A DNA stretch of 64,000 nucleotides from an uncultured Pelagibacteraceae bacterium (GCA_902527215.1 CABZOF010000002.1:351606-415605); one strand, 5' to 3'; shown: positions 17,602 through 26,443, numbered from the stretch's first letter. Translations and numbers: made by a program. Notes: generated by a model from the letters alone, not told the origin.

Positions 17602-18075
17602 TTAATCTAATAAATTAATTCTTTTAGCGTAGAACATTCTAATTATCCAATAAATTACCAAACCTAACGGACCAATAAAATAGGTTATTGTTATTGGAAC
17701 AAAGACAATATATTTAGATATAAATAGCTTTTGACTATCTTTCATAATCCACGCCCCACAAAATAAATTAATTGCTAAAAAGTGAGTCCAAAACATAATA
17801 AGAAAAGCTTCAGTTTCAAAAAGATTTCTCAAGTCATATAGACCAAGGTACAACGTAAAATTATAATCAAAATCGTATCCAGAAATGTAGAAATAATAAC
17901 CTAGATAAACATAAACAGCTGTTAAAATAAAAAAAGGAAACACAGAAGTAACCAATAATCCACAAATCTTTGAATGCGGAAAAATAATCAGAATTAGCCA
18001 GAATGGAATTACACCTATATTTAACCACAAATAAATTATCTCAATGGTAAAAAAAGCTTCAATTTGTTCAATCAT
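17602..18075 (-). CDS. DUF4281 / ABA4-like membrane protein
   Basis: This 157-aa protein has four hydrophobic helices (about 12-31, 38-60, 88-110 and 122-147). The third-helix pattern FWTHFLAINLFCGAWIMKDSQ and the loop after helix 1 ending IIFPHSK match my memory of the DUF4281 (ABA DEFICIENT 4-like) family of plants, cyanobacteria and some marine bacteria. In plants ABA4 is tied to neoxanthin formation. In a proteorhodopsin-type cell a carotenoid or retinal link is conceivable, but no other carotenoid gene is here. Function is unproven. Confidence 0.55.
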   Translation of the reverse strand: MIEQIEAFFTIEIIYLWLNIGVIPFWLILIIFPHSKICGLLVTSVFPFFILTAVYVYLGYYFYISGYDFDYNFTLYLGLYDLRNLFETEAFLIMFWTHFLAINLFCGAWIMKDSQKLFISKYIVFVPITITYFIGPLGLVIYWIIRMFYAKRINLLD

Positions 18076-18101
18076 TTTATTTTTATATTATATTAAATAA
18101 A

Positions 18102-18668
18102 ATGATGATTCCCATAAAAAATAAAAAAAAGACATTAGAAGTAACTGTATACGAGATGACGAATTTTGCACTTAATTACGTAGAAAAATTTGCACCCTCT
18201 AAACAACAGTTAAGAACTTATCTACTAAAAAAATATTTAACATCGAGAACTCCCAATATAAAAAAAAATGATGTTTCTAATCTTATAGACATTGTTCTTG
18301 AGGATTTAGAGAAATCAAAGTTTATAAACGATAAATTTTATTCAGAGTCAAAAGCAAAAAGTTTAATTCAAAGAGGATCATCTATAAATAAAATAAGAAA
18401 TTACTTAATGAATAAAGGCGTAGGTGAAAAATATATTAAAAATACCATTGAAGAAATTAAAGATAAAAATGAAGATCAGGATTTTTTTTCAGCCATAAAA
18501 ATTTGTAAAAAGAAAAGAATTGGACCATCAAGACAAGAAGATAATCGACCTTTGTTTTATAAAAAGGATATGGGAGTATTAGCTCGTTCAGGTTTTGATT
18601 TTGAAGTTTCAAGAAGAGTTATGGATCTTGAAAAAGATGAATATATAAAAATAATTAATCTTCTTTAG
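18102..18668 (+). CDS. recX: RecX-family regulator of RecA
   Basis: This 188-aa protein has the three-repeat helical RecX layout: NFALNYVEKFAPSKQQLRTYL in repeat 1, LEDLEKSKFINDKFYSESKAKSLI in the central repeat, GSSINKIRNYLMNKGVGEKYI, and a basic C-terminus. RecX proteins bind RecA filaments and limit recombination. recA is not in the window. Its 3' end overlaps the 48-aa membrane protein gene on the other strand by 14 nt. Confidence 0.8.
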   Translation: MMIPIKNKKKTLEVTVYEMTNFALNYVEKFAPSKQQLRTYLLKKYLTSRTPNIKKNDVSNLIDIVLEDLEKSKFINDKFYSESKAKSLIQRGSSINKIRNYLMNKGVGEKYIKNTIEEIKDKNEDQDFFSAIKICKKKRIGPSRQEDNRPLFYKKDMGVLARSGFDFEVSRRVMDLEKDEYIKIINLL

Positions 18669-18801
18669 TCTTTTTATTTTTATCTTCTAAATAGTATTGA
18701 ATTTTATTTCTTATATAGTTTTTAACCATCACAAATACAATTAAACCAAATATTGATACAGATACAATTATAATTAAAATTATTTTTAATTGTTCGTTCA
18801 T
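18655..18801 (-). CDS. Small single-span membrane protein (48 aa), unknown
   Basis: This short gene encodes 48 residues: an N-terminal MNEQLK, one long hydrophobic helix (about residues 5-26) and a Lys-rich tail ending KKTKED. Its ATG overlaps the stop of the cysQ-like gene by one base (TAATG), which implies translational coupling, and it overlaps the recX 3' end by 14 nt. The membrane-then-basic-tail layout and coupling argue it is real. I do not recognise a family. It may be a small inner-membrane accessory protein. Confidence 0.6.
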   Translation of the reverse strand: MNEQLKIILIIIVSVSIFGLIVFVMVKNYIRNKIQYYLEDKNKKTKED

Positions 18802-19574
18802 TATAAATTTTTACTTCTCTTTAAAATTATACTTGGATTTTTAAAATCCTTTTTACCATATGTAATTTCATTACCGTTAAAATCTGTTACTATTCCACCT
18901 GCGTTTTCAAGTATAGCATGCCCTGCAGCTATATCCCATTCACAAGCCCTTGGCTCAGCAACATATCCATCAAATTCTCCTGTAGCTATTACACAAAATT
19001 TAAAAGAGCTTTTCATTCGAACGTGTTCTGTAACACCTAAATCCCTATGAATTTTTTCGATTTCAGGTTTAAGTTTATTTGAATATGAAACTACTTTTAT
19101 TGAACTTTTAGGTGTAATTTTTTTACAGTCTAACTTTATAGTTTTGTTTGATGTAAATTCGTATGATTGATCTTTTCCAAAACTATAAAACATTCTTTTC
19201 TTCGCAGGCACATTTATTAAACCAGCAGTAGCTTTTCCATTTAATATTAATCCAGCATTAATAGTGAATTCTTCACCATCATTTATATAGTCGTATGTTC
19301 CATCAATTGGATCAACAAGCCAGAAGTTTCTTAAATTATTTTTAGATTTATTGTGTGAAGTTTCTTCAGAAACAATTGGTAAATCTGGCGTCAACTCTAG
19401 TAATTTTTTTGTGATAACTTTATTTACCTCAAGATCACCATTGCTTACAGGGGTATTGTCTGATTTAATCTCTTTATTCAAACCTTTCTCTCTTAGTTTA
19501 ATAGACAATTCACCAGCCATTAGAAAAGTTTCAATTAAATCTTCGACAATACTCTTTATTTTACTTTCATCCAT
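18801..19574 (-). CDS. cysQ: CysQ-like 3'(2'),5'-bisphosphate nucleotidase (inositol monophosphatase fold)
   Basis: This 257-aa protein carries all metal-binding motifs of the Li-sensitive phosphatase superfamily: SEE (69-71), DPIDGT (88-93) and EWD (212-214). CysQ proteins hydrolyse 3'-phosphoadenosine 5'-phosphate from sulfate assimilation or related turnover. Simple inositol/sugar monophosphatase activity is the alternative. It is the middle gene of three: a DUF3553 protein overlaps its start by 8 nt, and the 48-aa membrane protein overlaps its stop by 1 nt. Confidence 0.82.
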   Translation of the reverse strand: MDESKIKSIVEDLIETFLMAGELSIKLREKGLNKEIKSDNTPVSNGDLEVNKVITKKLLELTPDLPIVSEETSHNKSKNNLRNFWLVDPIDGTYDYINDGEEFTINAGLILNGKATAGLINVPAKKRMFYSFGKDQSYEFTSNKTIKLDCKKITPKSSIKVVSYSNKLKPEIEKIHRDLGVTEHVRMKSSFKFCVIATGEFDGYVAEPRACEWDIAAGHAILENAGGIVTDFNGNEITYGKKDFKNPSIILKRSKNL

Positions 19575-19743
19575 TATTATCTAATCTTTCGAGTTCAATA
19601 TTATTTGCGTTTATTACTTTTTTACCAACATTTTGAAAATTAACAGTTACTTTGTCATTAATAATTGACTGAACTTGACCAATACCCCAACTTTTATTAG
19701 CTGGATTAATAACTTTGTCACCTGGTTCAAAATCTAAAATCAT
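19567..19743 (-). CDS. DUF3553 small protein (58 aa)
   Basis: This 58-residue gene reads as [20 protein letters not shown] followed by [13 protein letters not shown] and a short acidic end. It matches the DUF3553 pattern (PGD-V-P--WG-GQVQS...VNF...GK), a small SH3/CarD-like beta-barrel often found near DNA repair or helicase genes. It is first in an operon, overlapping cysQ by 8 nt, and lies 41 bp from the divergent mnmA. The molecular role is unknown. Confidence 0.75.
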   Translation of the reverse strand: MILDFEPGDKVINPANKSWGIGQVQSIINDKVTVNFQNVGKKVINANNIELERLDNNG

Positions 19744-19784
19744 TTAATTTAACTTATAATAGAAATAAGTATAAATACCATCAA

Positions 19785-20903
19785 ATGAATTTAGAAACTA
19801 ACTTATTAGGATTTAACAAAAAACCGTCAGAAACTACAGTGGTGGTAGCCATGTCTGGAGGTGTAGACTCTTCAACTGTTGCAGGGATGATGAAACAAGA
19901 GGGTTACAAAGTAATTGGAATTACCCTAAAACTTTACAATGATGGCAAAGAAGTCGCTGCTTCAAAACAATGCTGTTCAGGCCAAGATATAATGGATGCA
20001 AAAAGAGTTGCACACAAATTAGATATTGAACATAAGATTTTATATTATCAAGATAAGTTTAAACAAGGTGTTATAGATAACTTTATAGATAGTTATTTAA
20101 AGGGTGAAACACCAATACCATGCGTTCAATGTAATCAGACAGTTAAGTTCAAAGATTTATTTGAATTTTCTAAAGATTTAAATGCAGATGCTTTAATCAC
20201 AGGTCATTATGTAAAAAGTTTAACTAAAGATAACTCAACGAATATGTATAGAGCAATTGATGAAAATAGAGATCAAAGTTATTTTTTATTCAATACCACG
20301 AGAGAGCAATTAAATTATTTAAGATTTCCATTAGGTGGACTTCTTAAAGATAAAACAAGAGAAATTGCAAAAAATCTGAATTTAAACGTTGCTGATAAAC
20401 CAGATAGTCAAGATATATGTTTTGTACCCAATGGAGATTATGCTTCTGTAATAAAAAAGTTCAAACCAGAATCATACAGAAAAGGAAATATTAAAAATTT
20501 AGATGGAAAAGTTGTTGGAGTACATGATGGAATAGTTAATTTTACTATTGGACAAAGAAAAGGAATTAAAGTTTCAAATGAAGAGCCATTTTATGTAATT
20601 AAAATTGATGCTGAGAAAAATGAAATTTACATTGGTCCAAAAGATGAGCTGGCAAGAAGTAATATAAATTTAAAAAATGTAAATTTACTAACAAATATAA
20701 ATGAATTAGATAAAAATATATTGGTCAAAGTAAGATCTACTGGCAAACTTTTAGATGCAAAAGTAGATATAAAAGATAATGAAAATGTTAGAGTAAATCT
20801 TCTAAAACCAGAATACGGAATATCTCCTGGCCAAGCTTGTGTATTTTACAAAAAAGACCAATTTGGTCACAAAGTTCTAGGTGGTGGTTGGATTAAAGAT
20901 TAA
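19785..20903 (+). CDS. mnmA: tRNA-specific 2-thiouridylase
   Basis: This 372-aa protein has the PP-loop SGGVDSS (24-30) that binds ATP, catalytic Cys113 in IPCVQCN and the persulfide-accepting Cys212 in [10 protein letters not shown], plus GQRKGI and the C-terminal beta-barrels. It installs the 2-thio group on U34 of tRNA-Lys, Glu and Gln. The length is typical. It converges on the 27-aa basic peptide gene after 5 bp. Confidence 0.95.
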   Translation: MNLETNLLGFNKKPSETTVVVAMSGGVDSSTVAGMMKQEGYKVIGITLKLYNDGKEVAASKQCCSGQDIMDAKRVAHKLDIEHKILYYQDKFKQGVIDNFIDSYLKGETPIPCVQCNQTVKFKDLFEFSKDLNADALITGHYVKSLTKDNSTNMYRAIDENRDQSYFLFNTTREQLNYLRFPLGGLLKDKTREIAKNLNLNVADKPDSQDICFVPNGDYASVIKKFKPESYRKGNIKNLDGKVVGVHDGIVNFTIGQRKGIKVSNEEPFYVIKIDAEKNEIYIGPKDELARSNINLKNVNLLTNINELDKNILVKVRSTGKLLDAKVDIKDNENVRVNLLKPEYGISPGQACVFYKKDQFGHKVLGGGWIKD

Positions 20904-20908
20904 ATTTT

Positions 20909-20992
20909 CTATTTCTTTTTATTTTTTTTTCTTGCTCTTCTCTTTTTAGAGCCCATTTTTCTACGGCCTCTATGTTTTTTTGGATATCCCAT
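20909..20992 (-). CDS. 27-aa extremely basic peptide (candidate ribosome/RNA-binding protein)
   Basis: This tiny gene encodes a 27-residue peptide starting MGYPKKHRGRRKMGS with 16 Lys/Arg. A perfect Shine-Dalgarno AAGGAG lies 5 nt before its ATG (complement of 20998-21003), far better than most genes here. Its composition resembles tiny ribosomal or ribosome-associated proteins (bTHX- or mS38-like), but I cannot match it to a family. It sits between mnmA and a C-S lyase gene that it diverges from. Confidence 0.6.
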   Translation of the reverse strand: MGYPKKHRGRRKMGSKKRRARKKNKKK

Positions 20993-21067
20993 AATCTCCT
21001 TAGTTTTACTATTTTATTGACTTATTTGGTGGATATAGCATTGTCCTAAGTACATATCAAATTTTTT

Positions 21068-22243
21068 ATGGATTATTCCTTTAAAACCTTTTTAAAACAT
21101 ACGGCTAAAGATTTTCACAACCATTCAGTAAATCCACCAGTTGTAAGGGCATCCACAATTATTTTTAAATCAATGCAAGATTTAAGAAAAATGCAAAGAA
21201 TGGCTTTAAAAAAACCATTAGGTGGACATTATGATTACGGTAGAAAAGGCACATCAACTACTTTCATACTACAAAAAATTCTTACCAAACTGGAGGAGTC
21301 ATACAATGTATTTTTAACTCCAACTGGATTTGGATCTGTATTTCTATCAATATTTAGTGTAACAAGACCAGGAGATGAGATAATAATATCAGATCCACTT
21401 TACAATCCAACTAGAAATTTAAGTGAAAATTATCTTAAAGAATTTGGAATTAAAACAAAATTTTATAACCCTCATGATTTAAAGTCTCTAGAAAAAAGCA
21501 TAACAAGTAAAACTAAACTAATTTACGTTGAGTGCCCTGGAAGTAATACTTTTGAATTTCAAGATTTAAAAAAAGTTATTTCTATTGCAAAAAAAAATAA
21601 AATATTTACTGCAATAGATAATACCTGGGCAACACCATATTTTTTTAAACCCATTAAATTGGGTTTTGATATGTCAATAGTATCAGCAACAAAATATTAT
21701 TCAGGACATTCCGATGTGATGGGTGGAAGTTTAGCTGTTAACAAAAAAGTATATAAACACGTCAAAAAAGCAGATGATGTTTTGGGTTTAAGATTAGGTC
21801 CTGATGATGCTTATTTAATAACAAGAGGCTTGAGAACTTTAGATATTAGATTAGATAAACATGAGTCTAATGCTAAAGAAGTCTGTAAGTTTCTTTCCAA
21901 AAGTAAAAAAGTAAAACTTTTGTATCCTTATAAAAAAAACTCTTTCAATTTTAGAATGTGGAAAAAATATTACTCTGGCTCATCAGGTCTTATGGGATTA
22001 ATTATAAGATCCAAAAGCAGAAAATCTGTTTTGAAATTTGTAAATTCGTTAAAACTATTTGGTCATGGTTATAGTTGGGGTGGGTTTGAAAGTTTAGCAT
22101 TGCTGCAAAGTGATATTGAGATGGGTGATAGAAAATTCCTAAATTTAGATAAAAATGAACACTTGGTAAGATTACATATAGGACTAGAAGACCCAAAAGA
22201 TTTAATTGCAGATATTAGAAAAAGCCTTATGCTCGTTAAATGA
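21068..22243 (+). CDS. metC: Cystathionine beta-lyase-like Cys/Met-metabolism PLP enzyme
   Basis: This 391-aa protein of the trans-sulfuration PLP family has the Schiff-base Lys209 in SATKYYSGHSDVMGG, Asp184 in IDNTWATP (ring nitrogen) and Tyr56/Arg59 in HYDYGRKGT. It best fits cystathionine beta-lyase (cystathionine to homocysteine, pyruvate and ammonia). Other C-S lyases of the family cannot be excluded. It overlaps the following MFS gene by 4 nt (ATGA), so the carrier may move a related amino acid or product. Confidence 0.78.
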   Translation: MDYSFKTFLKHTAKDFHNHSVNPPVVRASTIIFKSMQDLRKMQRMALKKPLGGHYDYGRKGTSTTFILQKILTKLEESYNVFLTPTGFGSVFLSIFSVTRPGDEIIISDPLYNPTRNLSENYLKEFGIKTKFYNPHDLKSLEKSITSKTKLIYVECPGSNTFEFQDLKKVISIAKKNKIFTAIDNTWATPYFFKPIKLGFDMSIVSATKYYSGHSDVMGGSLAVNKKVYKHVKKADDVLGLRLGPDDAYLITRGLRTLDIRLDKHESNAKEVCKFLSKSKKVKLLYPYKKNSFNFRMWKKYYSGSSGLMGLIIRSKSRKSVLKFVNSLKLFGHGYSWGGFESLALLQSDIEMGDRKFLNLDKNEHLVRLHIGLEDPKDLIADIRKSLMLVK

Positions 22244-23463
22244 GCAAAGAAAAATTTTTCACTAGTAAAAAAGCACTAGTTACCCTTATTGCAGCTTCAT
22301 TAACAGTTATTTTTGCAATGGGTATTAGGCAAACATTTGGCTTATTTTTTTTTGATTTTAATACAGATCTGAATATTTCTATTTCACATTTTGGTTTTGT
22401 AATAGGTTTGCAACTTTTAATGTGGGGAATCTTCAGTCCAGTTTTTGGTTTCATAACTGATAAATATGGAGGTGCAACAGCTATATTTGTGGGTTTTTTA
22501 TTTTTTTTATCAGGACTATTACTTTTCTACTCAGGACTTAATACTGGACACTACTTTACTCTAACGATTGGAATATTAATTGGTATAGGATTAGGTGGTA
22601 CTGCTATAAGTATCCCAGTATCAGTTGTTGCCAAACATTTTCCTGCTTCTAATAGAACAATAGCAACAGGTATTGTTACATGTGCAGGGTCATTTGGTTT
22701 TTTTATTTCACCTTTATTGGTTAGATACTCATTAATTGAAACGGGGTGGGAAATTACAATTTTATATTTTTGTTTTCTATTAGGAATTGGATTAATTGTT
22801 GCTCTATTTGTAAATACACCAAAAATTCCAGTTGGAAGTAGTAATTTAGATAACAATCAAACAGCATCAGAAGCTTTAAGAGAGGCTTTTGGAAATAAAA
22901 GTTTCATATTTTTAACTCTTGGTTTTTTTGTTTGTGGTTGGCATATTGCTTTAGTGGCTACACATATCCCAACTTATATGATGGATAGAGGGTTACCCGA
23001 TTGGACAGCAGCAATGATATTAGCTCTAGTTGGTGTTTTTAATATGATTGGTACAATTGGTGTAGGTTATTTAGCAACTAGATTTAGCAAAAAGAAAGTT
23101 TTAAGTGCAATTTATTTTTTAAGAGGTGTATCATTAATTTATTTTATATTTTTACCTCCAAGTGTATTTAATTGTATAGTATTTGGAGTAACATTTGGGC
23201 TTCTGTGGCTTTCAACTGTACCCCCAACTAATGGAATAGTGGGACATATATTTGGAACAAAACATCTAGGTCTTTTATATGGTATTGTATTTGTCAGTCA
23301 TCAGGTAGGATCCTTTCTTGGAGCATATCTAGGTGGAGTTTTTTATGAAATGCATGGTAACTTTGATTATGCTTGGTACGCATCTATCGCACTTTCTATT
23401 TTTGCTGGTGTGATACACTTACCTATAAAAGAGAAAACAATTGAACGAGTTCAGGCAGCATAA
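22240..23463 (+). CDS. Major facilitator superfamily transporter (oxalate:formate / monocarboxylate type)
   Basis: This 407-aa protein has 12 predicted helices. Segments such as GIRQTFGLFFFDF, GLGGTAISIPVS and the helix-11 region VSHQVGSFLGAYLGG are typical of the OFA/MCT-like MFS branch. It would move a small carboxylate across the inner membrane. It is translationally coupled to the C-S lyase gene, and the pabB-like gene starts 23 nt inside its end. The substrate is unknown. Confidence 0.75.
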   Translation: MSKEKFFTSKKALVTLIAASLTVIFAMGIRQTFGLFFFDFNTDLNISISHFGFVIGLQLLMWGIFSPVFGFITDKYGGATAIFVGFLFFLSGLLLFYSGLNTGHYFTLTIGILIGIGLGGTAISIPVSVVAKHFPASNRTIATGIVTCAGSFGFFISPLLVRYSLIETGWEITILYFCFLLGIGLIVALFVNTPKIPVGSSNLDNNQTASEALREAFGNKSFIFLTLGFFVCGWHIALVATHIPTYMMDRGLPDWTAAMILALVGVFNMIGTIGVGYLATRFSKKKVLSAIYFLRGVSLIYFIFLPPSVFNCIVFGVTFGLLWLSTVPPTNGIVGHIFGTKHLGLLYGIVFVSHQVGSFLGAYLGGVFYEMHGNFDYAWYASIALSIFAGVIHLPIKEKTIERVQAA

Positions 23464-24655
23464 ACTTAAGTTTAATAAATATTTAGAAAAACTTTATCAG
23501 TCAAATAAGCCCCTTATTATTTATAAAGTTGACGGGGGTTATAATATTTATACTGATTTTTCAAAAAAGATAACGCTTAACAAAAATAATATTGCAAAAT
23601 TTTTACATAGCTTTTCCTCGAAAAAATATAGAAAAGAAACCGACTTATATGTGGGATTTTTTGGTTACGAGATTTTATGTAGTCTTTTAAATTTATCTAT
23701 AAAAAACCAAAAAAATTTAAAATTTCACAAGGGTATTTTTTATAAACCTGAAACTTTAATTAAAATAAGAAAAAAAATTACTATTCATTCAAATATAAAA
23801 AGAGCTCAATTCAATGAAGTCTTTCAAAAAACAAAAATTCTAAGCCCTTTTAAGCTCAATTTAGATTTTAGCAAATATCAAAAAATATTTGATACATTTT
23901 CAAGAAAAATTAGAGAGGGTGAAACGTACCAAATTAAAATATGCACAAAGTACAAAAATAAATCTACAATTAATTCGGTAAATTTCTTTTGGAAACTAAT
24001 GAAGATTAATTCTTCGCCTGAATCATTTATGATTAGAGATAAAGATTATTCAATAGTTAGCTGTTCTCCTGAGACTTTAATCAATCGAGTTGGTAATTTT
24101 ATAAATACCAAACCTATTGCTGGTACCTTAAAAAAAAATAAATATACAACAAAATCTAAAGCTCTCAAATTCTTTAGAAATAACATCAAAGAAACTAAAG
24201 AACATAATATGATTGTTGATCTTGAGAGAAATGATTTATCTAGAATATGCAAACCAGGTACAGTAAAAATCAAAAAACAAAAATATGTAGAGGAATATAA
24301 GCACCTATATCATTACGTAACTAGCATTATTGGAAAATTAAATCAAAAAACATCTGTTATAGAAATAATTAAGTCAATGATGCCAGGTGGATCTGTAATT
24401 GGTTGTCCTAAAATAAGAACATTGGAATTACTTAATTCACAAGAAAAGGAAGATAGAAATATTTTTACTGGGAGTTTTGGGTATATAAAATTTAATGAAG
24501 ATATGAGGTTTAATTTAATTATTAGATCAATTTTAAATTTTAAAAATAGATCAGAAATATCTGCAGCATCTGGAGTTGTGTTGGATAGTAATCCAAAGAA
24601 AGAATTCAATGAAAACTTTATCAAGGCAAAATCACTTTTGGAGTTATTTAAATGA
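23441..24655 (+). CDS. pabB: Chorismate-utilising enzyme, aminodeoxychorismate synthase component I-like
   Basis: This 404-aa protein starts with TTG (no better start upstream of the conserved part). The C-terminal chorismate-binding domain is clear: VDLERNDLSRI, MMPGGSVIGCPKI and GSFGYI. It has PIAGT (225-229) where PabB enzymes usually have PIKGT with a catalytic Lys. PIAGT is the anthranilate-synthase signature. Yet it is followed by a pabA-like and a pabC-like gene, which argues for p-aminobenzoate/folate. It overlaps the MFS gene by 23 nt and the amidotransferase gene by 4 nt. Confidence 0.75.
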   Translation: MNEFRQHKLKFNKYLEKLYQSNKPLIIYKVDGGYNIYTDFSKKITLNKNNIAKFLHSFSSKKYRKETDLYVGFFGYEILCSLLNLSIKNQKNLKFHKGIFYKPETLIKIRKKITIHSNIKRAQFNEVFQKTKILSPFKLNLDFSKYQKIFDTFSRKIREGETYQIKICTKYKNKSTINSVNFFWKLMKINSSPESFMIRDKDYSIVSCSPETLINRVGNFINTKPIAGTLKKNKYTTKSKALKFFRNNIKETKEHNMIVDLERNDLSRICKPGTVKIKKQKYVEEYKHLYHYVTSIIGKLNQKTSVIEIIKSMMPGGSVIGCPKIRTLELLNSQEKEDRNIFTGSFGYIKFNEDMRFNLIIRSILNFKNRSEISAASGVVLDSNPKKEFNENFIKAKSLLELFK

Positions 24656-25209
24656 TTTATATTATTGATCATCAAGATTCATTTACTTGGAATGTAGTTC
24701 ATCAATTTTCTGAATTTGACGAAGTATATTGCTCAAATTACTTTGATATAAATAAAAAATTATTGGATAAATCTAAAACAATAGTATTTTCTCCTGGACC
24801 AGGATCACCCAAGGATTACCCAACATCTATAAAGATTTATAATAAATACAAAGGAACAAAAAAAATTATTGGTATTTGTCTTGGTTATCAATTGATCCTA
24901 CACAGTGAAAATGGAAAAATTATTAAACAAAAAAATATTTATCATGGTTTTCAATCGACTGTAAAAGTTACAAGTAATCATTCTATTTTTAAAAAAAATT
25001 CAATTTTTAAAGTTGGCAGGTATCACTCACTTAAGCTAAAAGAACCTTTTATAAATGAAAACTTTAATATCACTATGAGATGTACTAAATCTGATATAGC
25101 AATGGGTTTCGAAAATACTCAAGATGATGTATATGGATTTCAATTTCACCCAGAATCTTTTTTGACAAATAATGGTAAAATACTTATTAAAAAAATCTTA
25201 TCAGCGTAA
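24652..25209 (+). CDS. pabA: Glutamine amidotransferase subunit (PabA/TrpG type)
   Basis: This 185-aa class I amidotransferase has DHQDSFTWNVVH at the start, oxyanion strand FSPGPGSP (47-53), nucleophile Cys76 in GICLGYQLI and the His-Glu pair in FQFHPESF. It supplies ammonia from glutamine to the chorismate subunit encoded just upstream (4-nt overlap). The nucleophile region GYQ in place of the usual GHQ is a mild oddity. Confidence 0.83.
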   Translation: MIYIIDHQDSFTWNVVHQFSEFDEVYCSNYFDINKKLLDKSKTIVFSPGPGSPKDYPTSIKIYNKYKGTKKIIGICLGYQLILHSENGKIIKQKNIYHGFQSTVKVTSNHSIFKKNSIFKVGRYHSLKLKEPFINENFNITMRCTKSDIAMGFENTQDDVYGFQFHPESFLTNNGKILIKKILSA

Positions 25210-25942
25210 AAACTTTAAAGAAATTGAGTTTGATGATCTATGGAATAAGGATGGAGTTTTTACAACAATGTGGATCTATAGTAAGCCACCTAAAATTCTT
25301 TTTTTTAAAACACACATAGACAATTTAATAAAATCATTAAAGGCCTATAAGATCTATGAAAAAGGAATAAAAAGTAAAATATTAAAATTAATAAATGAAA
25401 ATATAGATAAAAAAAAATCTTACAATCATTTACTTAGAGTTGCTTTAAATAAAAAAACTATTTCAATATCACTAAGAAACAGAGTTAAACCTAAGCAAAA
25501 ATTTGGTATTAAATTAGTCCACTATGAAAGAGTGAAACCTGAATATAAAAATTTAAAATACAAAAAAATACTAGGTTACTTATCGAAAATGAATACTTCA
25601 AAAGAAGACATTGCTTTATGTGTAAATGATAAAATATTTGAAACTGGAACGTCAAATTTATTATTTGTTAAAAAGAATAAAATTTATTCAGCAAAAAATA
25701 AATATTATAAAGGAACAAATCTTAAATTTTATGAAAAAAAATTTAATATTATTAAAAAAAATATTTATCTAAAAGAATTAAATCAATTTGATGAAATCTT
25801 GCTTGTTGGTTCTGGTAAAGGTGTTGTTTCTACAAGTTATATTGTAGATAGCAATTGGAGGAGAAGAAAAAGCAATATATTTAATTCAATGTACAAGACT
25901 TTTGAAAAAGAGTTAAAAAAAGAAAAATATATTTTTAATTAA
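25172..25942 (+). CDS. pabC: Class IV aminotransferase-fold enzyme, probable aminodeoxychorismate lyase
   Basis: This 256-aa protein has fold-type IV PLP features: the likely lysine in LKYKKILGYLSKM, and NDKIFETGTSNLLFVKKNKIYSA matching the family's DG-V-EG--SN-F segment. As third gene after pabB and pabA it most likely makes p-aminobenzoate and pyruvate for folate synthesis. The listed ATG gives a 38-nt overlap with pabA. A later non-ATG start is possible, because the first 15 residues are not obviously conserved. Very Lys/Asn-rich. Confidence 0.7.
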   Translation: MVKYLLKKSYQRKNFKEIEFDDLWNKDGVFTTMWIYSKPPKILFFKTHIDNLIKSLKAYKIYEKGIKSKILKLINENIDKKKSYNHLLRVALNKKTISISLRNRVKPKQKFGIKLVHYERVKPEYKNLKYKKILGYLSKMNTSKEDIALCVNDKIFETGTSNLLFVKKNKIYSAKNKYYKGTNLKFYEKKFNIIKKNIYLKELNQFDEILLVGSGKGVVSTSYIVDSNWRRRKSNIFNSMYKTFEKELKKEKYIFN

Positions 25943-25945
25943 AAA

Positions 25946-26347
25946 ATGAGAGATCCCAATAACCCATGTTTATTTTGTAATATATCCAACAATGATTTCG
26001 AACTAGAAAATGAATTGGCTTACGCTAGTTATGATACTTATCCAGTCTCAAAGTATCATGCTTTAATTGTTCCAAAAAGACATGTAGAAAATTATTTTGA
26101 ACTTAATAATGAGGAAGTTCTTGCTTGTGACGCTCTTTTAAAAGAATTTAAAAAAAAACTTGAATCTAAAGATAATACAATCAAAGGATTTAATGTTGGA
26201 TCAAACTCTGGTAAAACTGCAGGACAATCAATCAATCATTGTCATATTCATCTGATTCCAAGAAGATTGGGAGACGTTGAGAACCCACAAGGCGGCGTAA
26301 GAAGCGTAATTGCCTCTAAACAACATTATGTGCGTAAAACCAAATAA
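25946..26347 (+). CDS. HIT-family nucleotide hydrolase/transferase
   Basis: This 133-aa histidine-triad protein has HCHIHLIPR (His98, His100, His102), an N-terminal CLFC metal-type pair (Cys8, Cys11) and PKRHV. HIT proteins hydrolyse adenosine phosphoramidates or diadenosine polyphosphates. Some act on APS-related nucleotides. It starts 3 bp after the pabC-like gene and precedes the apr operon, but nothing directly ties it to sulfur. Confidence 0.85.
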   Translation: MRDPNNPCLFCNISNNDFELENELAYASYDTYPVSKYHALIVPKRHVENYFELNNEEVLACDALLKEFKKKLESKDNTIKGFNVGSNSGKTAGQSINHCHIHLIPRRLGDVENPQGGVRSVIASKQHYVRKTK

Positions 26348-26388
26348 TAATTACGATTATAAGCTGTTGAAATGTCATTATATCGCGG

Positions 26389-26417
26389 TTGATCTATTTA
26401 AATAAGTGTACTAAAAA
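26389..26417 (+). promoter_or_regulatory. Possible promoter of the apr operon
   Basis: TTGATC (26389-26394), a 17-nt spacer and TAAAAA (26412-26417) could be -35/-10 boxes. They would start the transcript about 20 nt before the aprM ATG, and GGAAGGA (26426-26432) could serve as Shine-Dalgarno. Read by eye; weak. Confidence 0.3.
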
Positions 26418-26443
26418 TCTTAAGCGGAAGGAACAAATTCACA

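Noticed and set aside
20909..20992. Calling the 27-aa peptide ribosomal protein bTHX or mS38
   Set aside because: Composition is similar, but I could not align it residue by residue with either family from memory.
20993..21067. A SAM-type riboswitch upstream of the metC-like gene
   Set aside because: Only 75 bp, and none of the conserved SAM-II/SAM-V segments could be recognised.
24343..24675. 110-codon reverse-strand frame over the pabB end
   Set aside because: It lies wholly over conserved chorismate-binding coding sequence, has low-complexity translation and no start context.
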